A stretch of 64,000 nucleotides of DNA, taken from NCBI RefSeq assembly GCF_022605725.1, contig NC_065554.1, positions 16,821,100 to 16,885,099 of the forward strand, in the 5' to 3' direction. The stretch is from Anthonomus grandis grandis. Taxonomy: Eukaryota > Arthropoda > Insecta > Coleoptera > Curculionidae. Positions 22,059 to 32,999 of this stretch are shown piece by piece (position 1 is the first letter of the stretch; every line of letters starts with the position of its first letter). Position numbers and translations under genes: made by a program. A model generated the notes under the pieces. The model was not told where the DNA came from, did no database searches, and worked only from the letters and a program-made list of their open reading frames with translations.

Positions 22059-24499
22059 CATTACTATCAGAGTGATGCAACCAAAGATTCTACCAGTCAG
22101 TCTATATGGTGACAAATACATGCACAAATTTTAAGGAAAGGTACTAACAAGCTTCACTACATTAATTATAGGAAATGTAGTTTATTTTTAAAAAATGTGT
22201 GTGATGATAAGTTATGGCCAGTACAACTATTTTACCAAATTATGAATTATGTTAAAAGATCATTTATCATCCCAAATAGCTATGCACAATAGAACTTTAA
22301 GATAATTCTAAGTATATTTCTCGGCCTACTTGAATCAATAGTATTAGATGTTGTAATAATATTATAAGTAAGGTATGGGCAACTTGTTTTTTATGATTAA
22401 TTAACTGATTTTACTGTATGTAATCCAGCACAATTATAGTTATGCAAAAACTAGTATATAAGAAAGTAAATATTTTCAATTTTCATATTTAGATAACTTC
22501 TTGTCCAAGTGAGTGTTTTCACTTATACACTTTAAGTGTTACATTCTTATTTTATTACTTTGGCATTATGCTTATAGCATTTGCAAGATGTCATTTATTT
22601 AATGGAGGACAGCTGCCACCAAATTAAAGCAACCAGAGCCAAGCATGATTAAACAAAACTTAAAATTTTTTTTTTAATTATTTGTTGTAACATTTTCAAA
22701 AACTTAAACTTTGTACACCTTGCTTTTTTTACATATGTATGCCATAAGCTAAAGATATGACTAAATCTGCTATGTCTGCTGGGTTGTGTGACTTACAGGT
22801 GCATTCTCCCATGTTATGATTGTCTAATCAATTTCAATTCACTAATTTTTAAATTTGTTTTAAATTCTAGATAACCAAAGAATATTTTCAACTCACTTAT
22901 TTGAAACCAAATCAGAATACCTTGTTTATAATTAAAATGGTTAGCCAATCCTTAAAGTAAATACAAATCTTGTTCAATCAGCTTTCTAAAAACATGTGGA
23001 TTATGAGGTATATTAAAAACATTAAGTGGCATTATCTAGCAAGCATAGCAAAATTATTATATTCATTTTAAGCCACATTTCTTTATTTTGTTTAAACTGT
23101 CAATTTTAATAGATAATATTACATAACATTCTATATATATAATGTTGAACATTAAAACACTATTAAAAAATATTAAGTGTGTGATAAATACATAATTGCA
23201 AACCAGGAGTGTACTAGAGTAGTGTGTACAGTAAAAGCAGTAGTTAAAAAGTTATTTGCTATATTTTCTATACATTAATATTTAAAATAAGTATAATGTT
23301 CTCTTTGGGGAAAATGATGTGAGCCACCTCAGGCCATTTACATTGAAAAGTTTCAACACTTTTTGTTATGAACTAGTCATTTTACTTTATCTCTGCTTGC
23401 CTTCTACAGTTACCTTATTGGATAAATATTTTTAATATACCTGTTATTTGTAAAATATTCTGCTGCATTTGACATGTGTGTTACATGTCAATTAACATCT
23501 ACACGGCATAAATGCCGATTTTTTAAACAGCACTGAGATGTTCTAGTGAACCTTGTCTTAAAGCTTTAAACCAGAAGTAGAAATAAATACATTAGATTTT
23601 TCACAATTTGTATAATCTTAAGTTCTTAAGAGGAAATCTTAGAAGGTCCACTTAATTAAACTAAAGTAGTGCAGTAATTAGAAGTCAATTTTAAAATTTG
23701 TTGATGTATGATATATAGATAGTATGTTTCATATTATTGTGCTCTTGATGTAAATATATGGCCAAATAGCTCTTACCAAATTTAGGGTAGCAATTAAGTC
23801 AATTCTAATTTATGAATGCAACTAAATAAACAAGCCTATTTATCAGTTAGTTGGCTGCTGTCTAGATAAATACATATGTTCCATAAAATTATAATTTCAT
23901 GCCTTAGATGTATATGTAATCTGACCTGTTTGACCATTAAATTCCAAAATAATAGATCCTAAGAATTCTAATGATTAAAAAATTCAATGCTTTGATATAC
24001 TTTTTGAACAAAAATTCAACAAAACTTCATTCTGGATACCAACATTTCTATTAAGGTTTTCTCAACACCAGTAGTGACATTAAATCCTTCCATCTACGTT
24101 ATTAATAACATCGTTGATTGAAAAGGGAAGCGCCTTGAATTGATTGAAAAAGCGCCTCTTCAATCAACGATAACATGTTCAATTTTCTTTTTTTTTTTAA
24201 CCAAAAGATGTATGTAATGTTGCCGTAATGGGTGGGATCAGCACAGGTTTAATTGTAATTTTCACCTGGAGAAAAGCTAATCTATGTAAGTTGTCCAAGC
24301 TTCATAAAAAGTTATGCACTAGGCTACAGCTCAAATAATAGATTTTATTATTGTTACATGTTATTATTTATTAATTCTAGGATATTTTTTACTAACTTAT
24401 TATATGTATAGTATATTATATTGTACTTATGTAATAATTGTATTATGATCTGTTACTAAGTTTGAAATTTTATTCAGTGTTTTGTAATTTTTATGTAAC
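22059..24499 (+). other. Long presumptive 3' UTR of the 90-aa gene
   Basis: About 2.4 kb of AT-rich sequence without coding similarity or recognised transposon, except the 58-bp palindromic element at 24112-24169. The first clear AATAAA with a downstream T-rich stretch on this strand is at 24500-24505. If transcription runs that far, the 3' UTR is about nine times the coding length. A shorter UTR followed by spacer is possible. Confidence 0.4.
24112..24169. mobile_element. 58-bp miniature inverted-repeat element with 7-bp duplication
   Basis: Begins CGTTGATTGAAAAGG and ends with the near-exact inverse (…CTTCAATCAACG). It is flanked on both sides by ATAACAT (24105-24111 and 24170-24176), a perfect 7-bp target duplication. 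Inside, TTGATTGAAAA followed by AGCGCC occurs twice in direct orientation. The first 11 bp, CGTTGATTGAA, are identical to the ends of the 4.2-kb element at 43042-47225, which also has a 7-bp duplication. Confidence 0.85.
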
Positions 24500-24541
24500 A
24501 ATAAAATATATTTATATTCATTAAAAATATACGTTTTTATT
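24500..24541. terminator. Overlapping convergent polyadenylation signals
   Basis: AATAAA on the + strand at 24500-24505 serves the 90-aa gene. AATAAA on the minus strand (TTTATT at 24536-24541) lies 87 bp past the Sgsh stop. The two hexamers are about 30 bp apart and point at each other, so the two mRNAs should overlap or abut at their 3' ends. Confidence 0.6.
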
Positions 24542-24627
24542 TTAATCTAGAAGTTCTTAAAGTAAATATATATTTACGCCAAAACTTTTGTTTTCTAATG
24601 TCACTACGAGATTCTTAAAAATATATT

Positions 24628-27600
24628 TCACCACAAATTATCCAAACCCATACAAGAAGGATGCTCTCTAAAAGCACCCTTATCTTCCAAAACTGAATGA
24701 GGGGCACAGATCCAAGGATCCTGCGTTTCTTTCTGCCAATCAAACAATCTTTTTCTAAGATCTTCTAACGTAGGTTTCATACTAGGTTTCCCTGCCAAAT
24801 TTGACACCTCAGATGGATCGAATTTAAGATCATATAACTCCCATTCTGGCCTTTTGTAGTATTGCTTTAAAGTTTTGAACCAGAAAGTTTCTTGAGAGGA
24901 TTTTGTCTTGTTAAGAAGGTCTTGAAAAGTGGGTGATACATAGAAGTCTTGGTCAATGGGAAACGGACTGAAATAATTTATGTTATGGATCAACTTATAA
25001 CGTTGCGTCCTTATCATTCTCATAGGATAGTACATCGTTACTTCGTGTAAATTATGACTGGCAAAAATGGCTTCATTTGTTTTGTCAGTTGGCTCTAAAA
25101 TTTTAATATATGGACAATTCTTCCTAACTCAATATAAAAAAAAATATTTAATTACCTTCTATTAACAGTGGAAGCAGAGTTTTTCCTGTAAAATAACGTT
25201 TTTCTTTAATTTCATTAGTTTCCCATATTTTACTATCATTTGGCGAGATATCAAACCAGTCTAAGATGGTCGGAGTAATGTCTACAATAAGTGAAGCTAT
25301 GAGAGCAGTTTTTTACTATTTAGCAATATTGTTACCCAAATGGCTTGCCAATGAATTAGTAACTTGGTTCCTCCTTTCTCTATGATAAGGGGATGAAATA
25401 AACATAGGTTCAGCAATGCCGGAATCATAAAAATTAGTTCTACCATTTGGAAATGGTATTCCATTGTCTGAACTAAAAATGACCAACGTGTTATCTAAAT
25501 GACCAGAATCTCTCAATTCTTTTAACACTAATCCAACACCTAAAAAAATAATAGTTTCAGGTTGTTTCAATTTTTATTTTTTATAAAGACTAACCCTGAT
25601 CTAGTCTGGACATGGTAATATATTGCGAAGCAATATCTCTTTTAGCGGCCTCACTGTTTGGGACATAGTAAGGAGGCTCAATTTCATCCCATTGGTAGTG
25701 AATCGGTACCCAGTCTGGGATCAAACCCATGCCTATAGTTTAAAAAATGTTTTATTGATATCAGATCCATAATATTAGGTATTTGTGTGACTAATCTTTC
25801 ATAAATTTATTATAAAGAGTGATTTTATTATGACAATAAAATATAATTTCTTTTCAGTAATGTATGTAAGTTATTTTTTTACTAAATTACTGCGCATATA
25901 ACTGACTTGTCTTACCTTCTTCTCCATTACCAAACTTCTGACAGAATTCCCCAAATTCTGGATTTGTATGACCGCAACGGTGAGGATCATGAAAAGCGAC
26001 ATATAAAAAGAATTGATCATCCGTCATATTTTTTAAAAATTCCCTGGTGAGCAATTTAATAAATGTGATATTTCTGCCCACTTGTAAAATTGAATGATTT
26101 TCTTCCGTTTGCGAATAGTCGAAAGGATAAACATCGTCTGGACCGACGTGTTTTTTCCCAATAATCCCTGTTTTAATGCCATTTCTTTTTAATATTTTCG
26201 GCAAGCTGTCAACGTTATCCAAAGAGTCAAAATGATGTACTCCTTGATGCAAACCATACATTCCATTTTGGTGAGACGGTTTGCCCGTTAAAATTGCTGA
26301 ACGACTAAAAAGTTGAGAAAATAACTTAATGTATATGAGTAGTTTAATAAGAAATTTACCTGGGTGAACAGCTACTAACCGATGTAAAAGCCTTATTAAA
26401 AATTAAACTATTTTTGGATAATTCATCTAAATTGGGCGTTTGGCAGATTTTGTTACCATAAGCGCCGATTTCGAAACCCGCGTCGTCAGCTAAAACGAGA
26501 AACTTACTTCGGTATCAAACTTCCGTATACATGGTGAAAATGTAAAAACTTGAAATGACCATATATTAGGAACGAAAAAAGTTTTATTCCGTTTTTCGTG
26601 AAACAATAAACGATGAAAACAATTTCTATAAAACGAAGGGGGCACAAAAACAAGCGTATTAACTCACCCCTATCTGATGCAACTGCAACTGGAGATCGAG
26701 AGATACATCATAATATATAACACACATACATGATTAAATATTGAAAATAATTTCAGTTATTTTAAAAACAATAATAGCGCCTATTTTAAAAATTTTCACG
26801 TAACTTTACAAATGTTTCTCTGGATGTAGAATGGTATTCCTGAACTATTCTATGCTGGAGTTGCTCTAGTGACTCAAGTTGCGTTTTAAAAACCACAGAG
26901 TTTAGGTGATCCCACAAAAAGAAGTCAAGAGGTGTTTAGGTCCGGAGATCTAAATGGCTATTCAATAGGACCTCTTCTTCCAATCCACTCGATAGGATAA
27001 TAAACATGCAACCATTGCCTAACGGGAACTACATAATGAGGATACTCCATCCTGTTGGAATTGTCCCTCCAATTTTCTAATTCCTGCCCTATTAGTGGTT
27101 CGATAGGCCTCTGTAGCATTTCAGCGTATGCATGTCGGCTTTTCCTGGTATAATTATTGAGCTGATAATACCATCTCCCAATATATCAGCTTAAGAGTTA
27201 ATTTTCTGGGGGTACCCTTCTCTGAATACGCGTGGGTTCTCGTTATTCCAGTAACAACAGTTTTGCTAAACAAGTCGAGGTTCTGCCATAATTATATATA
27301 TCTGTCATTATTTCAGAAAATTAGATTCTTCTGTCCGGGTTGTCGTCATCATGTTTTGCAGTTTATAGGGATAAAACTGAAGTACCTAAGTATGAAATTT
27401 AAGTACCTTTCTTATCGATTCACGAGTTAATCCAACTGGATTAACTCGTGATCCAACTGGTTAATCCGTTATTACTAGTTAATCCAACTCGTCAAGCAGC
27501 TGAAGAAGTTGAATTAATTGCAAACTGACCCAAAAGTTCAATTTGCGCTGTTTCGTGAGTTTCCTCGACTTAGATCCGTTGATTTCTATTTTTATTTTAT

Positions 27601-29440
27601 TCATGACAGATCCAGTTGCTTCAAATTTGGCTACTAGTTGGCGAACATACTTCGGGCTTACATTTTGACCTGGATGCCTTTCGTTAAAACGTTGAGCTGT
27701 CCTTAAGAAACATTTATTCTGTGAACCATAAATGAAAATAATGTCCACACGTTCAGCTATGCTGTACGTTATTGTTAAAGATAAGGAGTGCTGCTTTCGT
27801 TTAAAATGAACCGAAAGTCAACTGTTCTTAAAATAATAATACCAGTACAACTTACTTTTAAAGTAAATTCTGTAATTATTATCACGCTTTTATTAAATGC
27901 GAATATTTATAAACAACGGTTTTTTTTCGGAAACAAACCACAGGCTCGACATGTTTCGAATGCTTAAGAGACATGCCAGTATATCGGTAGCCATTATTTT
28001 AACCATTTAATTAAATAGTCATATAAAAAAAAATTAAAAATGTGTTTTTATTAATTGGTTTTCTTGATAAAGAGAGAAGAGTTTTCTGAAATGTGCCTTG
28101 CTATGGTATTATTGGGAAGCATTTTTTAAGATGGTGTATCACTCGACCTCTCTTTCTATTTAAGATTTGAGGGGTGTATCTCACCCTGTCTAAGGGATGG
28201 CAGATAAGAGTGAGATAATATGCTTATTTTTGTTCCCCCTTCGTTTTATAGAAACTATTTTCAGTGATTTTTAATTCAGATTTTGTTGCTAATATATAAA
28301 CCTGTAAAGACTTTTTGGAAGAAAGGGAATTTTGAAAGGCTTAGAATTTTAGATTTTTTAGGCCAGCGAGGAAATAGGCTAGCCTGGAAAAATCGGAATT
28401 TCGGGTCTTTTTGGATAATAAGTCAGAATTCTGGATCTTCCTGGGTTAACGAAATCAGTTTCACCCAGAGAGGCTGAAAATTTGGATCTTTCTAGGTTAG
28501 CGAGATCGAAGTGTCTTCATTCTGTTCTTACTCTTTTTAAGAAAAATCTTTCTTCTTTCTTTTAATATTTAGTTTTTCTGTTCATTTTGCCAGTTTTCCC
28601 AATTGAAATTTTTTAAAGACAATACTTTATCCAATTTTTAAAATTTCATTCAGAAAGCCCAAATTTTCTATATATTTTTTACTTGATATCTGTAAGATTT
28701 AAACATTTTAAGCTCTGTGGGACAATCCAGGTTTGCTATACTATAAGTCCAAAACCTGGACAAAATTTCACTAATACCTACAAATGATGAAATGCGTGGG
28801 TGAAATACATAGAAATGACCATTTATTTTTATAAAAGATGTTGAACTAGAAGGAAAATGGGACCTTTTTGCTTGTGTTAATAAGCGTTATGTAAGTTCAA
28901 TGTCCTGTATAATCCAGAAAAGTTGTATTTGAATGGCTTCCCTATAGAGCTCATCTTTAGGATTTAAGAACGTTAACGAACACGTTAACGTTTTTAGCAG
29001 TATGATACTTTCGCCCCGGTACGCTAAGTAAAAATATAATTTTTCTTCGTCATACCAGAAAAATAATTTACTCACAAGGGGAGGGAATAAAAAAATTGAT
29101 TAGTAGTTCGCAGTTTAATTATCCTAGTCTTCGTCTTGAGATCGCAATTACATGACCATCCTTTTTCTCCCTAGGTCAGAAATCTATTTTTTGAATTTAT
29201 TGTAAATGTGCCCTTAGGCATCTCTGTCAAAAAAATGATAACATAACCTATTTTTATTTGTTTTGCTCGGCATAAACGCAAATAACTTCTGTTTACGTGT
29301 CTCTAACACTCTGATAACGATATTTTCTGCTTACCTATGATTAATAGTACATTTCGCTTTACTTTGTGGTTATCATTTATTGATATAACGTAAGCAACAT
29401 AGTGCAAAACTAAACACAACAAGACAACTTTACACACCAT
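24628..29440 (-). CDS. Sgsh: N-sulfoglucosamine sulfohydrolase (heparan N-sulfatase)
   Basis: Lysosomal sulfatase that removes N-sulfate from glucosamine at the non-reducing end of heparan sulfate. Seven exons on the minus strand: 29440-29335, 26489-26360, 26304-25916, 25732-25595, 25539-25336, 25296-25156 and 25094-24628. Phases agree throughout and give 524 aa, against 502 in human. Exon 1 encodes a signal peptide (MVCKVVLLCLVLHYVAYVIS). Active-site features: NVLLII-ADDAGFE (metal-binding Asp pair), the CSPSR formylglycine motif split by intron 2, GIIGKKHVGP, FHDPHR and FSSDNGIPFPNGRTN. C-terminal family motifs are PFPIDQDFYVSPTFQDLL and WELYDLKFDPSEVSNL. The first intron (2.8 kb) holds a transposon relic. 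The start is the only ATG in a good context ahead of the signal peptide and lies 97 bp from the divergent Pmm2 start. Confidence 0.96.
26615..28262. mobile_element. Inverted-repeat-bounded transposon relic in Sgsh intron 1
   Basis: Arms at about 26615-26680 and 28199-28262 are inverted copies of each other. Both read TTTCTATAAAACGAAGGGGG and continue with ACAAAAA.AAGC…TATTA.CTCAC…TATCTG, similar but not identical. They enclose the decayed transposase at 26790-27780, so the simplest reading is one element of about 1.65 kb. I could not fix the exact outer ends or a target duplication. Confidence 0.6.
26790..27780 (-). pseudogene. Decayed DUF4817-type transposase
   Basis: On the minus strand the N-terminal helix-turn-helix region is well kept: MDIIFIYGSQNKCFLRTAQR, then FNERHPGQNVSPKYVRQLVA and KFEATGSVMNK, ending at about 27560. 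At 26830-26960 the C-terminal part appears in broken frames (PFRSPDLN, FFLWDHL-like, then QLESLEQLQHRIVQEYHS). The catalytic middle is unreadable. The same transposase group left the relics at 2745-2880, 30662-30970 and 54300-54500. Confidence 0.75.
28325..28510. repeat. Degenerate short tandem repeat
   Basis: Three or four loose copies of a unit centred on TTGGATCTTTCTAGGTTAGC followed by GAGATCG. The clearest are at about 28427-28455 and 28478-28510, with more diverged ones near 28350 and 28395. The unit is roughly 50-65 bp. It lies in Sgsh intron 1; the rest of that intron (28511-29334) shows nothing recognised. Confidence 0.5.
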
Positions 29441-29537
29441 CTTGAACTGGTTCAAAGTACTTTGAGGTCAAAAAGAAAAGAGAAGAAGTGGTAACTGGCC
29501 CGAATTATACCATTACTGATACAATTTAAATTTTAAA
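29441..29537. promoter_or_regulatory. 97-bp shared promoter region of Sgsh and Pmm2
   Basis: Only 97 bp separate the two divergent start codons, so both 5' UTRs and core promoters must lie here or within transcribed sequence. It contains AACTGGTTCAAAGTACTTTG near the Sgsh side, with the palindrome CAAAGTACTTTG at 29454-29465, and a purine-rich AAAAAGAAAAGAGAAGAAG run. There is no clear TATA box. Confidence 0.7.
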
Positions 29538-32500
29538 ATGCCCGGGAAAATTTTGTGCTTGTTTGATGTGGATGGTACACTTACCAAACCCAGGAATAAT
29601 ATTGATGCTTCTTTAGAAGAATTTTTACAAAAAAAACTAAAAAACAAATGCACCTTAGGTAGGTTGTTAATAAATTCAAATTTGAAATGATTTACTTCCA
29701 CTTACTTAAAGTTAACTTTGATTTACTGCATACATAATTATTAAAGAACATTAGAATAGTTATCATAAATTAATACTTTTATCATGTAGGAAAAAACTAA
29801 GGGAATGTTAACATAATATTATATTCAAGCATCAAATGTAAAATTTATATGTGAACTTGTAGAGGTGGGACATTAGGCGACACTTGGAATTATTAACATA
29901 AAGTTTTTGATTTAATAATTCAAAGCCCTTTGACATTTTTGAATCAAATATCAAAATGTAGTTAGTTTTACTATAGGTTTTCTTATTAGAGGATTAGTAT
30001 CAAAAATGTAGGAAGAAGCTAGTGTGAAGGAAGAACAAATTCTCATGCCAATTCAAGTTTTTTTAGTACTTTTTATGAACTGAGATAAGGCATACATATG
30101 TTAATGTAAATTTATTTAAAAACCTCTTTGAACCAGACAAAAGCAATATAAATTATTGTTAAAAATGTGGTTTCACAGGATTTATAGTTGTATTAATCAC
30201 TAAAAGTGTAATATTGATAATTCATTATAACCTGGAAAAGCTTGTTATAACTTGAAGTCAAAGTAAAAATATGTTTTATTATCATAACCATATTGTTATT
30301 GACAAAGAGGAAAATAAAAATATGAAAGTTACAAATGTAGTATACAAACAGCAGATAACAAAAACTCACAAACATACTGACATGTATAGAATTAAAATGC
30401 ATAGGTTCAGATAGTCCTATGGTTGGAACCTTTGGTGTGATGCTCAAATTACAAGACAGTTTTACCACTAACCAAAACTCTTTATTTAGATTAAAAATAA
30501 AGAGTTTTGTAGGTGTTATTTCAACATTGTTGAAATAGACAACATACAAATTATTCAGGGCTAAAAATGTACAGTTTAAGTAGTCATTGACTTAAAATTT
30601 ATATACAGTGCATTTTTTTTATCTCGGGTCATAGGGTTTTACGTGTAATATTTTCAACCCCATGTTTTGTAGTGAGTTTTTGAATGCCACGTTCCCAGGA
30701 CGCTGGATTGGACGTTTTGGGCCATCTAAATGGCCGTCGCGAAGCCCCGACCTTTCGCCTTTAGATAACTTTTATTGGGGCTATCTATCATCGAAAGTGT
30801 TTGATATTGTTAGAGGCAGACCCAACAATATCGAAGAACTTCATAATAGAATTATCGAGGCTTCGCGTACCATTACTCCCCGGCAGCTCCTAAATGTTAA
30901 AAGACATTTCTACAACTGTCTGGGCTTTTGTTTGGCTCAATTTGGAGGTCACTTTGAACAATCTATTTGAAAGGTTTTATTTGTTTATTGTTGATTTTTG
31001 AGGAAATTATTTTGTGTCACTGTCAGATATTTGTCTACCTGCTTTGAAGTGTAAAGGTAATGAAGGTTACGAGGTGCAGAAAAAGCAAACTTTTTCATCA
31101 GAAAAACGTATTTTAAATAGGTTTCTCGCAAATTTTTCGCAAAATAATGGGATTTTTTAAAGTCTGTTAACTTAAACTTCACTTGTTCTAAGTTTCAATC
31201 CTATCGATTAAATAGAACAGGTTCTGACATGGGGTTGAAAATATTACACGTAAAACCCTATGACCCGAGATAAAAAAATGCACTGTATATGAGACAAGCA
31301 GCTTAACATCAATTCTGAAACTCTTGTAATTATCAAGCTGCCTGATTGTAAAGGACATGCATTTTAGTCAAAGCTGAGTGGGTTCTCCATTTTCCATGGT
31401 TTCTCCATTGTCCATGGTATTATAATTAAACATTAAACATTGTCCAAGTATTCATTATAAAAAATTGCTTTTTGTTTTCTCATTAATCTAGGTATTATTA
31501 TTTGTGATTTCTGCAAACTCTAGATTATGCTATTCTCAATATTGTGGATGTGACACAGGCAGGGAATATTTTAAGTCATGTAAAATAATGACCCTATTAT
31601 AAATTAATATGAGTCAGGAAATATAAAAAAATTATGTTGTGGGGTCTGATGATTTAGCTGTGAAATGGCTGCAATAATTTAGTTTTACTTCAGATAAGAT
31701 TGAGTAGAGTAAGCACCAAAGAAATTAAATTATGTAACTGCATGATAAAATATATCCTTACTACATAATATAAAATTTTAAAAAGTACAGTGTTTTAGAA
31801 TCTGGTATACAAGATTGTATAAAATTCTTATAAAACTCCTTACTTTTATAAATGAATGAGATGTTTCACATATTATATTAATAATTAATGGAAGTTAATA
31901 AATTACTCTTCTTCAATGCCAAAAAATTTAATTTAGCCTTTCACACTTATATAGCATTGGTTGGTGGCTCAGATTTCAAAAAAATTTCTGAGCAAATGCT
32001 GGGAGATGATGTGATTCATAGATACAACTATGTGTTTACTGAAAATGGATTAGTATGGTTCAAGAATGGAATTGAAGGAGGTATGATGTAAAATTATATT
32101 TACAAATATCCATACAATTCAGTCCATATCTAATAATGTTGGTTATGTGCCTTTTCAGATCGACAAAATATTGTAAAACACATGGGAGAAGAAAATATCC
32201 AGAAGTTTATCAATTATTGTTTGGAATATCTTTCAAAAATCACCCTACCAGTGAAAAGAGGTACTTTTGTCGAGTTCAGATCGGGAATGCTGAATATTTC
32301 ACCCATCGGTAGATCCTGTTCTCAATCAGAAAGAGATCAGTTCGAAAAATATGATAAAGAACACAATATTAGAGAAAAAATGATTGACGCTTTGAAAAAA
32401 CAATTTCCCGACATTGGATTTACTTATAGCATAGGGGGGCAGATAAGTTTTGATGTTTTTCCTAATGGCTGGGACAAAACCTTTTGCTTGAGATATCTTG

Positions 32501-32702
32501 AAAATGAAGGTAATGAGGTTATTTAATAAAAAAAAGGAATAAAATTGTTTCTTCAGGCTTTGATGAAATACACTTCTTTGGTGACAAGACTAGCGCAGGA
32601 GGTAATGACTTTGAAATTTTCAATGATAGTAGGACTGTTGGCCACACTGTAACTAGTCCAGAGGATACCAGAAAACAACTTGAAAAAATGTTTAATTTAT
32701 AG
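29538..32702 (+). CDS. Pmm2: Phosphomannomutase
   Basis: Cytosolic HAD-superfamily enzyme that converts mannose-6-phosphate to mannose-1-phosphate for GDP-mannose and N-glycosylation. Four exons, 29538-29658, 31955-32080, 32159-32509 and 32557-32702, with matching phases, encode 247 aa; the human enzymes have 246 to 262. The catalytic motif DVDGTLT (nucleophile and acid/base Asp) is in exon 1. Then come VGGSDFKKISEQMLGDDV, YVFTENGLVW, KRGTFVEFRSGMLNISPIGR, SYSIGGQISFDVFP-type residues (as YSIGGQISFDVFPNGWDK) and FFGDKTSAGGNDFEIF, all conserved in the family. Intron 1 carries a 680-bp transposon. The start ATG is the first one after the promoter region and directly precedes DVDGT. Insects usually have a single gene of this type, hence the symbol. 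Confidence 0.97.
30606..31285 (+). mobile_element. 680-bp deletion derivative of a TA-inserting transposon
   Basis: The ends are inverted repeats of about 60 bp, nearly perfect (one T-run length difference), beginning CAGTGCATTTTTTT and including TCTCGGGTCATAGGGTTTTA. TATA flanks both sides, consistent with a TA target duplication. The interior encodes only the C-terminal third of a transposase (30662-30970), so most of the gene, including its N-terminal DNA-binding part, has been lost by internal deletion while both ends survive. It sits in Pmm2 intron 1. Confidence 0.93.
30662..30970 (+). pseudogene. Transposase C-terminal fragment
   Basis: About 100 codons, still open: GRWIGRFGPSKWPSRSPDLS, then LDNFYWGYLSSKVFD, then NIEELHNRIIEASRTITPRQ. 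The WPSRSPDLSPLD stretch precedes the third catalytic position in this insect transposase group. There is no N-terminal half. The absence of stops suggests a young copy or recent deletion. Confidence 0.85.
31286..31954. other. Rest of Pmm2 intron 1
   Basis: AT-rich intron DNA after the transposon. I see no gene, repeat or RNA. The part of the intron before the transposon (29659-30605) is likewise empty. Confidence 0.6.
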
Positions 32703-32999
32703 TAATATTTATGTAGATTTTCAAAACACTTATTATATATAAATATTTGGATTTCTCAGAGATTTATTTCACCCTGCTTATCTTAGGGTCATATTATGAA
32801 GTAAGACGGGCAGTATAGTGATAATTTAACAAAAACAATTTTAAATATGTAACCAGTATAAGAATATATTTTTATAAAACAATAACAGTATACTTTTAGA
32901 ATATAACAGTATGGAATATAGAAAAACTTTTTGTTTATATACCTAAACCATAAAAAGTGTAAAAATAATGTGTGAGTTATATAAAAGTCAGTCAGTTTA
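32703..32999. terminator. Convergent 3' ends of Pmm2 and the hydratase gene
   Basis: This 297-bp stretch lies between two facing stop codons. AATAAA for the minus-strand hydratase gene is at 32763-32768 (TTTATT on the + strand). No canonical hexamer for Pmm2 is obvious; TATATAAATA near 32738 is a weak candidate. The two 3' UTRs probably overlap or nearly meet. Confidence 0.45.
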
